Shown here: piece after piece, positions 6,988 through 11,844 of the stretch | Numbering within the stretch: the stretch's first letter is position 1 | How the letters are laid out: the number at the start of each line of letters is the position of its first letter | Assembly: GCA_018263495.1 (NCBI GenBank) | Contig: JAANXC010000018.1 | Location: 1 to 11,844, forward strand | Length of the DNA stretch: 11,844 nt | Source of the DNA: Nitrososphaerota archaeon | Lineage (GTDB): Archaea; Thermoproteota; Nitrososphaeria; Nitrososphaerales; Nitrosopumilaceae | Direction of reading: 5' to 3' | The notes under the pieces: model-generated | Databases searched by the model: none | The model's input: the letters and a program-made list of their open reading frames with translations, nothing else | Told to the model about the DNA's origin: nothing | Program-made: the position numbers and the translations under genes

Positions 6988-7277
6988 AATTTTTCCTTAT
7001 CAAAATCTATAATTTTTCCATCTTTAATTTTAATCCCTTCTTTAGTAAGCATTTTGAATTTCACATTTTCTCCGAATGCATATCCACCAATTTTACCATC
7101 AGATCTCACCACCCTGTGACATGGTATTATTACAGGAAATGGATTATTTTTCATAATCGTGCCAATTACGCGTTGTCCATTTCTTAATCCAACTGCTTTT
7201 GCTAGATCACCATATGTTGTAACTTTTCCTTCTGGAACCTGCAAAAGTTTTGCGTAAACTTTAGTACTCAAGGTCAA
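6978..7277 (-). CDS. ogt: Methylated-DNA-[protein]-cysteine S-methyltransferase, catalytic domain only
   Basis: This protein removes alkyl groups from O6-alkylguanine by transfer to its own cysteine, a single-turnover repair. The 99-residue product is just the C-terminal DNA-binding/active-site domain. It shows VPEGKVTTYGDLAKAVG (helix-turn-helix region, 14-30), NGQRVIGTIMKNNPFP with the arginine finger Arg36 and hinge Asn45, and the acceptor IIPCHRVV with Cys53, followed by GKIGGYAFG. Because Cys53 is kept, it should be a true transferase and not an alkyltransferase-like protein with Trp. The N-terminal domain of full-length Ogt/MGMT is missing, and no upstream coding for it is possible because dtdA lies there. 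The start is TTG 7277, supported by GAGGT nine bases upstream. It overlaps the dtdA stop (TTGA), so the two genes form an operon. Confidence 0.9.
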   Translation of the reverse strand: MTLSTKVYAKLLQVPEGKVTTYGDLAKAVGLRNGQRVIGTIMKNNPFPVIIPCHRVVRSDGKIGGYAFGENVKFKMLTKEGIKIKDGKIIDFDKEKFYF

Positions 7278-8050
7278 AGCTTGATTACCTCTAAATCTGT
7301 TCTTTCAAGCATTTCAAGAATTTTTTGCTTATTTTTTCCCATACCATTCCAATCCAAAAATGCTGCAGTAACACCTCTATTTCTTTTAATTATATGAGAA
7401 AATAAAGATTGATCTATGTGATCCAATGCATGCTTTGGAATCACTGTTCCTAGTGAATACTTACCATGAATTAATTCATTGGTAAATTTTTCAGGGTAAT
7501 GTGTTCCGCCAAAACATATTGCAATCGGATAGGATTTCTGTTGTTCTTTCATTACATCAACTATAATCTGACCAACTGCCTTAAACAAACCTATATCATT
7601 CCATTCTTTTTCTGTTGTTCCAATTTCAATGAACAGTGCAGGTTTGTTTAAGGCAGTTGGTCCATGGTGCGTCGCCTCAATTGTTATTTGAAATCCTGGA
7701 AACTTGTCTCTGGCATTCCAAAGATTCTGAATATATGATTTTTGAATATGTGGGTGTGGGACTGATACTTGACGGCTATAACCACCGAAATTAGCATCAG
7801 AAAAATTTCCTGTGTTATGACACGTGAGTGCCAAAACACCTGATTCCGCCGCATGTTTTGATAAAAAAATATACCCATCATAATCAAATTTTTCTTCTAA
7901 CCAATCTGCAGAAATTGCCGGACTTGAAATTATTGCTAAATCAAAATCTTTTCCCTTGTAAACATGATCGTTTTTCTCCAATTCTTTTGAAATAAATTTT
8001 GCAATATTATGACCGGCTGGGTCTTTTTGATATGCAACGAGTAATTCCAT
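7274..8050 (-). CDS. dtdA: D-aminoacyl-tRNA deacylase, archaeal type
   Basis: DtdA hydrolyses the ester bond of D-aminoacyl-tRNAs such as D-Tyr-tRNA, keeping D-amino acids out of proteins. It replaces the unrelated bacterial DtdB-type enzyme in archaea and plants (GEK1). The 258-residue product has the family motifs: LSKHAAESGVLALTCHNTGN (63-82), THHGPTALNKPALFIEIGTT (127-146), FGGTHYPEKFT (180-190), and IPKHALDHID (204-213). Conserved His residues in these motifs probably bind zinc. ATG 8050 is the natural start, giving MELLVAYQKDPAGHNIA. It diverges from secE with only 40 bases between start codons and is followed by ogt with a 4-base overlap. Confidence 0.94.
   Translation of the reverse strand: MELLVAYQKDPAGHNIAKFISKELEKNDHVYKGKDFDLAIISSPAISADWLEEKFDYDGYIFLSKHAAESGVLALTCHNTGNFSDANFGGYSRQVSVPHPHIQKSYIQNLWNARDKFPGFQITIEATHHGPTALNKPALFIEIGTTEKEWNDIGLFKAVGQIIVDVMKEQQKSYPIAICFGGTHYPEKFTNELIHGKYSLGTVIPKHALDHIDQSLFSHIIKRNRGVTAAFLDWNGMGKNKQKILEMLERTDLEVIKL
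7287..7291 (-). promoter_or_regulatory. Ribosome binding site for the TTG start of ogt
   Basis: On the minus strand GAGGT, within GAGGTAATC, lies inside the end of dtdA and 9 bases before TTG 7277. It is close to the full archaeal consensus GGAGGTGATC and supports a TTG start overlapping the dtdA stop codon. Confidence 0.6.
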
Positions 8051-8090
8051 TAGATAAAAGATATATTGATACTTTATTAATTTCCAACAA
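8051..8090. promoter_or_regulatory. Shared 40-base divergent promoter of dtdA and secE
   Basis: Only 40 bases separate the two ATG codons. For secE, ATATATTG (8061-8068) is centred about 27 bases before ATG 8091. For dtdA, the minus strand TTAATAAAGT (about 8071-8080) is centred about 25 bases before ATG 8050. No ribosome binding site is seen for either, so both are probably leaderless. The two boxes lie within 20 bases of each other, so preinitiation complexes would collide. Confidence 0.45.
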
Positions 8091-8270
8091 ATGCAGATTA
8101 ATCTTCAGCGTACATTAATGAATTTGAAAAATACTGTCAAGCTTACCAAAAAATCTGATAAGGAAGTCTATATGCAACATCTAAGGCTTGTATTATTTGG
8201 GATTGCAACGATAGGTACTATTGGATTTGGAATCCAGTTCATTTTTTCAGTTTTGACATTTGGAAGATAA
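8091..8270 (+). CDS. secE: Preprotein translocase subunit SecE (Sec61 gamma)
   Basis: SecE clamps the two halves of the SecY channel in the membrane. The 59-residue product starts MQINLQRTLMNLKNTVKLT. It has an amphipathic helix with basic residues (KLTKKSDKEVYMQHLR, about 17-32), then one hydrophobic segment (about 33-56, LVLFGIATIGTIGFGIQFIF) and ends TFGR. This is the short single-span form seen in archaea and eukaryotes. The identification rests on size, layout and its position directly before spt5/nusG, an order kept across bacteria and archaea. The start codon follows a TATA-like box with leaderless spacing. Spt5 starts one base after its stop. Confidence 0.88.
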   Translation: MQINLQRTLMNLKNTVKLTKKSDKEVYMQHLRLVLFGIATIGTIGFGIQFIFSVLTFGR

Positions 8271-8271
8271 A

Positions 8272-8874
8272 ATGTCAGAACCAGAATCATCAGATGGACA
8301 TCAGCCAGAATCTATTACTGAACCAGTAGCTGAACCAGAACCAACACCAGAACCAGTAGCTGAACCAGAACCAACACCAGAACCAGCAGCTGAACCAGAA
8401 ACTGTAGCTGAACCAAAAACGGAAACAGATGGAAACTCGCACCTATTTGCAGTAAGAACAACTGGTGGCCAAGAAAAAATTGTTATGAGATTGTTAGAAG
8501 CAAGAATAAAAATGGGAAAAATAAACATCCAGTCAGTAGTTTTGTTATCTGATCTGAAGGGATATGTTGTAGTTGAAGCGCAGGATGTATCTGCTATGTT
8601 TGACGCGATTCAAGGAATTAGGCATGTACGTGGTCAATTAAGGGGAGAGCTAACATACAATGAGATTGATAAATATTTGATCAAAAAATCTACTGTGTCT
8701 GAACTTGCTGTTGAAAACACTGTTGAAATAATTGGTGGTCCATTCAAAGGTATGAAAGCTACTATTACAAGAGTGGATCAAGAAAAAGAAGAAGCCACAG
8801 TTATTTTATTAGATGCGACTTATCAACTACCAGTAACTGTTGATGCAAACTATCTAAAATTAGTTCCAGCATAG
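8272..8874 (+). CDS. spt5: Transcription elongation factor Spt5 (NusG family) with Glu/Pro repeat N-terminal extension
   Basis: Spt5 binds the RNA polymerase clamp, closes the cleft over DNA and raises processivity; its KOW domain can contact ribosomal proteins. From ATG 8272 the product has 200 residues. Residues 56-140 form the NGN domain (HLFAVRTTGGQEKIVMRLLE onward). Residues about 146-198 form the KOW domain (NTVEIIGGPFKGMKATITRV, ending YLKLVPA). Residues 1-55 are an extra acidic, proline-rich extension with three near-identical 10-residue repeats of EPVAEPEPTP. Archaeal Spt5 is usually close to 150 residues, so the extension accounts for the excess. A TTG at 8260 would add four residues from within secE; ATG 8272, one base after the secE stop, is preferred. 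Confidence 0.95.
   Translation: MSEPESSDGHQPESITEPVAEPEPTPEPVAEPEPTPEPAAEPETVAEPKTETDGNSHLFAVRTTGGQEKIVMRLLEARIKMGKINIQSVVLLSDLKGYVVVEAQDVSAMFDAIQGIRHVRGQLRGELTYNEIDKYLIKKSTVSELAVENTVEIIGGPFKGMKATITRVDQEKEEATVILLDATYQLPVTVDANYLKLVPA
8320..8409 (+). repeat. Three 30-base in-frame repeats in spt5
   Basis: The units 8320-8349, 8350-8379 and 8380-8409 encode EPVAEPEPTP, EPVAEPEPTP and EPAAEPETVA. The first two are identical in bases; the third is diverged. Bases 8334-8366 exactly match the complement of 91-123 in the ftsY tail, in the same reading frame. Confidence 0.9.
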
Positions 8875-8897
8875 CAAGGATTAAATTTTCAAAATAT

Positions 8898-8901
8898 GGT
8901 G
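8898..8901 (+). promoter_or_regulatory. Ribosome binding site of L11
   Basis: GGTG ends 7 bases before ATG 8909, the same core and spacing as for L19e. An ATG at 8896 overlapping this site is in another frame and is not a start. Confidence 0.55.
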
Positions 8902-8908
8902 CAGAATT

Positions 8909-9391
8909 ATGGGAAATAAACAAACCATTTCATCGCTTGTAACTGGAGGAGAAGCCTCAGCTGGACCACCTCTAGGACCGGCATTAGGTCCAATAGGAGT
9001 GAACATACTAGAGGTAATTGAGGCTATTAATGAAAAAACTAGCGAGTTTAAAGGAATGAAAATTCCAGTAACTGTCTCAGTAGATTCTGATACTAAAAAA
9101 TGGGAAATTGATGTAGGAATACCGTCAGCTTCTGCACTTTTGCTAAAGGAAGCTGGTATTCAAAAGGGCTCTGGAACATCTGGAACTGAATGGGTTGGAG
9201 AAATCACTGTTGATTCTATCGTTAAAGTTGCTAACGTTAAACTGGAATCATCATATGCTACTTCTTTAAAATCTGTGGTAAAACAAATAGTTGGTACATG
9301 TGGATCATTAGGAATTAAAATTGAAGGAAAAACTCCTAAGGAGTTTACTTCTGAAGTGAACGAAAGCAAGTGGGATAGTAAATTCAAGTAA
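8909..9391 (+). CDS. rpl11: 50S ribosomal protein L11 (uL11)
   Basis: uL11 binds the GTPase-associated centre of 23S rRNA at the stalk base, next to P0. The 160-residue product begins with the N-terminal domain (VTGGEASAGPPLGPALGPIGVNI at about 11-33, the proline-rich signature) and the IPVTVSVD segment. The C-terminal RNA-binding domain follows, with PSASALLLKEAG (72-83) and IVGTCGSLGIKIEGKTPKE (about 127-145). The archaeal C-terminal extension ends SKWDSKFK. It follows spt5 after 34 bases with its own GGTG site, so it probably belongs to the secE-spt5 transcript. The next gene is on the opposite strand only 10 bases away, so any terminator must lie inside it; T runs near 9440 are candidates. 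Confidence 0.97.
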   Translation: MGNKQTISSLVTGGEASAGPPLGPALGPIGVNILEVIEAINEKTSEFKGMKIPVTVSVDSDTKKWEIDVGIPSASALLLKEAGIQKGSGTSGTEWVGEITVDSIVKVANVKLESSYATSLKSVVKQIVGTCGSLGIKIEGKTPKEFTSEVNESKWDSKFK

Positions 9392-9401
9392 TTTCTTGCT
9401 T

Positions 9402-9866
9402 CTATACATTTTTGGTAAGATATACAGGCTCTTTGTCAGTTTTTTGTAATTCTACAAATGTTTCAGTATTTTGAATACCCTCAATTTTTCCAATTTTTTC
9501 TATAACAACAGTATGCAAGTCTTCAAGATCCTGAGTATAAACTCGTATCATGATATCAAATCTTCCAGTAACTTCGGAGATAGAAATTACTTCAGAAACT
9601 TCCAAAAGTTTTTTGTGAATTTGCATTTTAAATTTAGGGTCTCTGTTTATACCAACAGATGCTTTAACGCTTATTCCCAATAAAGAATCATCTATTTCAA
9701 TGGTAAATTTCTTAATCAATTTCTTTCGCACAAGTCGTTTAATTCTGCTATACAATACAGATGCACTAACTCCAAGTTTTTTTGAAAGTGTAGGAACAGA
9801 AATGTTTCCATCTTTAGATAATTCAAAAAGTAGTTTCATATCAAGATCATCAAATCGCTGCAACAA
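9402..9866 (-). CDS. Lrp/AsnC-family transcriptional regulator
   Basis: This is a feast/famine regulatory protein that binds DNA as dimers or octamers and often senses amino acids. The 154-residue product has an N-terminal winged helix-turn-helix (about 6-52, FDDLDMKLLFELSKDGNISV then LSKKLGVSASVLYSRIKRL) and a RAM ligand/oligomerisation domain (about 65-140, with VTGRFDIMIRVYTQDLEDLH). The start is TTG 9866: an in-frame stop lies five codons upstream, and the next ATG (9839) would cut the first helix. No ribosome binding site is seen, and TTTATTAC lies about 23 bases upstream. It stands on the opposite strand inside the L11-L1-L10 cluster, converging on L11 and diverging from L1. Its ligand and targets are unknown; autoregulation and control of rpl1-rpl10 are guesses from position. 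Confidence 0.9.
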   Translation of the reverse strand: MLQRFDDLDMKLLFELSKDGNISVPTLSKKLGVSASVLYSRIKRLVRKKLIKKFTIEIDDSLLGISVKASVGINRDPKFKMQIHKKLLEVSEVISISEVTGRFDIMIRVYTQDLEDLHTVVIEKIGKIEGIQNTETFVELQKTDKEPVYLTKNV

Positions 9867-9906
9867 TCGGAAAAAGGTCTATTTAGTAATAAATGTAGAT
9901 TTTGCC

Positions 9907-9933
9907 AACATTATAAATGTTAATTTCAATTAA
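9907..9933. promoter_or_regulatory. Two overlapping palindromes between the Lrp gene and rpl1
   Basis: AACATT-ATA-AATGTT (9907-9921) and TTAATT-TC-AATTAA (9920-9933) are perfect inverted repeats, and GAAAATTTTC (9948-9957) is a third. On the minus strand the first contains TTTATAAT, a TATA-like sequence pointing toward the Lrp gene. They lie 40-67 bases upstream of the Lrp start, a usual place for an autoregulatory operator. AT-rich intergenic DNA gives such palindromes by chance, so the call is tentative. The rest of this 159-base gap holds only the rpl1 promoter candidate. Confidence 0.35.
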
Positions 9934-9995
9934 TCTAATATAAAATGGAAAATTTTCAAAAGTTATTGGAATATGATCTTTATGTCTCTAAACGA

Positions 9996-10004
9996 TTTTA
10001 AGTA
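9996..10004 (+). promoter_or_regulatory. Candidate TATA box for rpl1-rpl10
   Basis: TTTTAAGTA is centred about 26 bases before ATG 10026 and preceded by AAACGA as a possible BRE. No ribosome binding site is present, so the transcript is predicted to be leaderless. Rpl1 therefore seems to have its own promoter separate from secE-spt5-rpl11. Confidence 0.5.
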
Positions 10005-10025
10005 GGGTTTTAAAAAAAAATCTTC

Positions 10026-10679
10026 ATGGCTAACGAAGCACAATTTGTTGAAGTAATAAAACAGGCAAAGGAAGGTGATAAGGATCGTAAATTTAAGCAA
10101 TCTGTAGAGATGATAATGGTATTCAAGGACGTTGATGTAAAAAAGGGATTTGCCATTAGTGAGACTGTTCAACTGCCAAAAAAAACTACTATACCTGCTT
10201 CAGTATGTATAATGGCATCTGGGGATATGGGAGTCAAAGCAAAAAGTGCAAAAGCTGACAGGGTAATGGATGAAAGTGAACTAACAAAATTGAGCGCAGA
10301 TAAAAAGAAGGCAAAAAAATTGATTAACGATTATGATTTCTTTTTAGCAGATACAAAACTCATGCCAGCTGTGGGTAAGAAGTTAGGACAGCTTCTAGGA
10401 CCTAGGGGTAAAATGCCAACTCCAGTTCCATTTAATGCTCCTATCGAATCATTTTTGGAACGCTTTAGATCATCTGTAAAGATTAAAGCTAAAGGATCTT
10501 TAGCTATGTCATGTAAGATTGGAGAAGAAAATATGGATGATGCTGACCTTGCTGCAAATGCAAATGCTGTAGCAACAACAATAGAAAAAATATTACCCAA
10601 TGGAAGTAAGAATGTTAGAAAAATTATGTTTAAAACAACCATGGGAAAGGCGATTAGGGTAGAACAGGTGAAGAAATAA
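10026..10679 (+). CDS. rpl1: 50S ribosomal protein L1 (uL1)
   Basis: uL1 forms the mobile stalk at the E site and helps release deacylated tRNA; in several organisms it also represses its own mRNA. The 217-residue length is typical. Domain I is formed by the two ends (about 1-65 and 155-217) and domain II by the middle. The signature LPKKTTIPASVCIMAS precedes domain II, and MPAVGKKLGQLLGPRGKMPT (113-132) is the most conserved L1 motif. The C-terminal region KGSLAMSCKIGEENMDDADL binds rRNA. A leaderless-type promoter precedes it, and rpl10 starts one base after the stop. A site in the early coding region resembling the 23S L1 target could not be identified by eye. Confidence 0.97.
   Translation: MANEAQFVEVIKQAKEGDKDRKFKQSVEMIMVFKDVDVKKGFAISETVQLPKKTTIPASVCIMASGDMGVKAKSAKADRVMDESELTKLSADKKKAKKLINDYDFFLADTKLMPAVGKKLGQLLGPRGKMPTPVPFNAPIESFLERFRSSVKIKAKGSLAMSCKIGEENMDDADLAANANAVATTIEKILPNGSKNVRKIMFKTTMGKAIRVEQVKK
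10666..10671 (+). promoter_or_regulatory. Strong ribosome binding site of rpl10
   Basis: AGGTGA inside the end of rpl1 lies 9 bases before ATG 10681 and is fully complementary to the archaeal 16S rRNA 3' end core. Confidence 0.65.
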
Positions 10680-10680
10680 A

Positions 10681-11577
10681 ATGCATGAAAATAGAACAAC
10701 ATATCCAAAAAAGAAGGCACAAATGTATCAACTTCTACAAGATCTGCCAAAAAAGTATAACGTTACAGCACTAGTACGATTGGAAAAAGTACGTGCGTCT
10801 CAATTGTTACCATTAAGAAAAAAACTTCTGGGTGAGGTGGAAATTGTTAGCATTAAGGATAGAGTTGCAAAAAAAGCTATTGAAAAATTAGATATACCTG
10901 GCATTGAAAAACTGAAGGAAAAACTGACTGGCCAATGTCTATTTATGTTTACAAATATGTCTCCGTTCAAGCTAAATGTTCTACTTGGTAAAAACAAGGT
11001 ACTGCTTACAGCAAGAGGAGGAGATATTGCAAGCATGGATGTTGTGGTACCCCCAAAAAATACAGGAATAGCACCTGGTCCAATGCTTACTGAATTCAAG
11101 GAAAATAAGATACCTACTAAAATTGACCAAGGAACAATCTGGATTCTCAAAGAAACAACTCCTGTAAAAAAGGGTGAGCCTATATCAGCTAAATTAGCAG
11201 CGTTATTGGGAAAGCTGGATATCAAACCAATTGAAGCTAAAATTGTTTTAAACTCGGCATTATCTGAAGGAATTCTATTTGCTGAAGAAGAACTTGTTGT
11301 AGATGTAGAGAAATTCAAGGAGAAGTTAATACAAGCTGCTCAAGAAGCAAAGTCATTATCAATTGAAATAGGATACATCACACCTGACAATGCTGAACAA
11401 TTAATTTCAAAGGCTGCACAATCTGCACGTTCTCTTTCAATCGAGTCTGGTTTTCTTACCGATGAAACAAATGAGCAGATACTACAAAAGGCTCATGGAC
11501 AAGCACAAAATATCGCATCTAAATTGCCTGATGAACCAAAAGCTGATGCTCCTGCTGAGAAAGCAGATGCAGAATAA
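10681..11577 (+). CDS. rpl10: 50S ribosomal protein L10 / acidic P0 (uL10), short C-terminal tail
   Basis: P0 is the stalk base that binds 23S rRNA and carries several L12/P1 dimers, which recruit translation GTPases. The 298-residue product has the rRNA-binding domain (about 1-105, YPKKKAQMYQLL at the front) and the archaeal insertion domain (about 110-180, GGDIASMDVVVPPKNTGIAPGP). It is followed by a helical spine with two similar units of about 26 residues (AAQEAKSLSIEIGYITPDNA and AAQSARSLSIESGFLTDETN), the usual docking sites for L12 dimers. It ends DEPKADAPAEKADAE, without the charged hinge and GLGALFG-like end known in many archaeal P0 proteins, and is shorter than the usual roughly 335 residues. 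No frameshift explanation is visible after the stop. No L12 gene follows; downstream lies a convergent metabolic gene. Confidence 0.95.
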   Translation: MHENRTTYPKKKAQMYQLLQDLPKKYNVTALVRLEKVRASQLLPLRKKLLGEVEIVSIKDRVAKKAIEKLDIPGIEKLKEKLTGQCLFMFTNMSPFKLNVLLGKNKVLLTARGGDIASMDVVVPPKNTGIAPGPMLTEFKENKIPTKIDQGTIWILKETTPVKKGEPISAKLAALLGKLDIKPIEAKIVLNSALSEGILFAEEELVVDVEKFKEKLIQAAQEAKSLSIEIGYITPDNAEQLISKAAQSARSLSIESGFLTDETNEQILQKAHGQAQNIASKLPDEPKADAPAEKADAE

Positions 11578-11584
11578 AATTACA

Positions 11585-11600
11585 GTTTTTTAAAAAATTT
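11585..11600. terminator. Bidirectional T-run terminator between rpl10 and talC
   Basis: The 21-base gap contains TTTTTT followed by AAAAAATTT, so each strand reads a six-T run just after its own gene's stop codon. The self-complementary TTTTTTAAAAAA gives no strong hairpin but fits archaeal oligo-T termination in both directions. Confidence 0.5.
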
Positions 11601-11844
11601 AAACTTCAACGCTTGGACTTTCTGATTTTAGCTTTTCCCAGTCTGCTAGAAATGCTTTCAAACCTTTGTCAGTCAATGTATGATTAAGCATCTTACCAAG
11701 AACTGCTGCTGGGACTGTTACAACATCAGCACCAATTTTTCCAGCATCAACTACATGCTGTGGGTGTCTAATGCTTGCAACTAGAATTTCTGTTTTAAAG
11801 TCATAGTTTGCAAAAATCTGTTTAATTTCTTTAATCAGATCCAT
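11599..11844 (-). CDS. Transaldolase / fructose-6-phosphate aldolase family protein, C-terminal part
   Basis: This family either transfers dihydroxyacetone units (transaldolase, pentose phosphate pathway) or splits fructose 6-phosphate (FSA). Only 81 C-terminal residues are in the window; the family is usually about 215-225 residues. The Met at the right edge is probably internal, since it corresponds to the point after the last third of the barrel begins. Visible hallmarks are FKTEILVASIRHPQHVVDAG (16-35), GADVVTVPAAVLGKMLNHTL (38-57), TDKGLKAFLADWEKL (58-72), which are typical of small TalC/FSA enzymes. The Schiff-base lysine lies outside the window. The short C-terminal end SESPSVEV is unremarkable. 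Which of the two reactions it catalyses cannot be told from this part. Confidence 0.9.
   Translation of the reverse strand: MDLIKEIKQIFANYDFKTEILVASIRHPQHVVDAGKIGADVVTVPAAVLGKMLNHTLTDKGLKAFLADWEKLKSESPSVEV

Noticed and set aside
8260..8271. TTG 8260 as the Spt5 start
   Set aside because: It lies inside secE and adds four residues without a better ribosome binding site; ATG 8272 directly after the secE stop is simpler.
91..8366. The 33-base inverted match (91-123 and 8334-8366) as terminal repeats of a mobile element
   Set aside because: Both copies are inside coding repeats, there is no transposase between them, and the genes between are conserved core genes.
10331..10750. Antisense ORFs over rpl1 and rpl10 (also 10800-11318)
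   Set aside because: They mirror strongly coding ribosomal genes and show no recognisable domain or start signal.

Overview
The window looks like a piece of chromosome from an ammonia-oxidising archaeon of the Nitrosopumilus type (Nitrososphaerota, formerly Thaumarchaeota). The basis is AT-rich DNA, tightly packed genes, and archaeal information-processing proteins: prefoldin alpha, archaeal FtsY, L32e, L19e, Spt5, short SecE, archaeal L11, L1 and P0, and DtdA. First genes of transcription units tend to have TATA-like boxes about 25 bases before the start codon, while several internal genes have GGTG-type ribosome binding sites. The genus is an inference from overall gene character; no search was run. 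There is no rRNA, tRNA, CRISPR array or insertion sequence, and no gene-free stretch longer than about 160 bases.

Layout. Bases 1-2308 (minus strand) hold superoxide dismutase, then prefoldin alpha and the SRP receptor gene ftsY, which runs off the left edge. Bases 2380-4395 (plus) encode a secreted, membrane-anchored subtilisin-family protease whose stop codon interlocks with that of the ATP-dependent PEP carboxykinase gene (4392-5987, minus). Bases 6132-6987 (plus) carry L32e and L19e, a fragment of the spc ribosomal operon. Bases 6978-8050 (minus) carry dtdA (D-aminoacyl-tRNA deacylase) and a minimal Ogt-type alkyltransferase. From 8091 onward (plus) lies the anciently conserved series secE, spt5 (nusG), L11, L1, L10/P0. 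It is interrupted between L11 and L1 by an Lrp/AsnC regulator on the opposite strand. The window ends in the C-terminal third of a transaldolase/fructose-6-phosphate aldolase (minus). secE is too short for simple ORF lists and was found by reading the frame; ftsY has no stop inside the window.

How the genes fit together. Most of the window serves protein synthesis and targeting: ribosomal proteins, elongation factor Spt5, SecE of the translocon, the SRP receptor FtsY, a chaperone subunit, and D-amino-acid proofreading. PEP carboxykinase and the aldolase belong to gluconeogenesis and sugar-phosphate metabolism, which suits an autotroph that builds sugars from C4 acids.

The most unusual signal is a pair of Glu/Pro/Thr repeat tails. 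FtsY, which normally ends right after its GTPase domain, continues into a tail of at least 97 residues built from EPTPEPES-like units. Spt5 has an N-terminal extension built from the same kind of unit. A 33-base stretch is identical, in the same reading frame, between the two genes although they lie 8 kb apart on opposite strands. Other points worth checking are the Lrp gene inside the ribosomal cluster with palindromes beside its start, a P0 protein without the usual archaeal stalk ending, and a 40-base divergent promoter shared by dtdA and secE.
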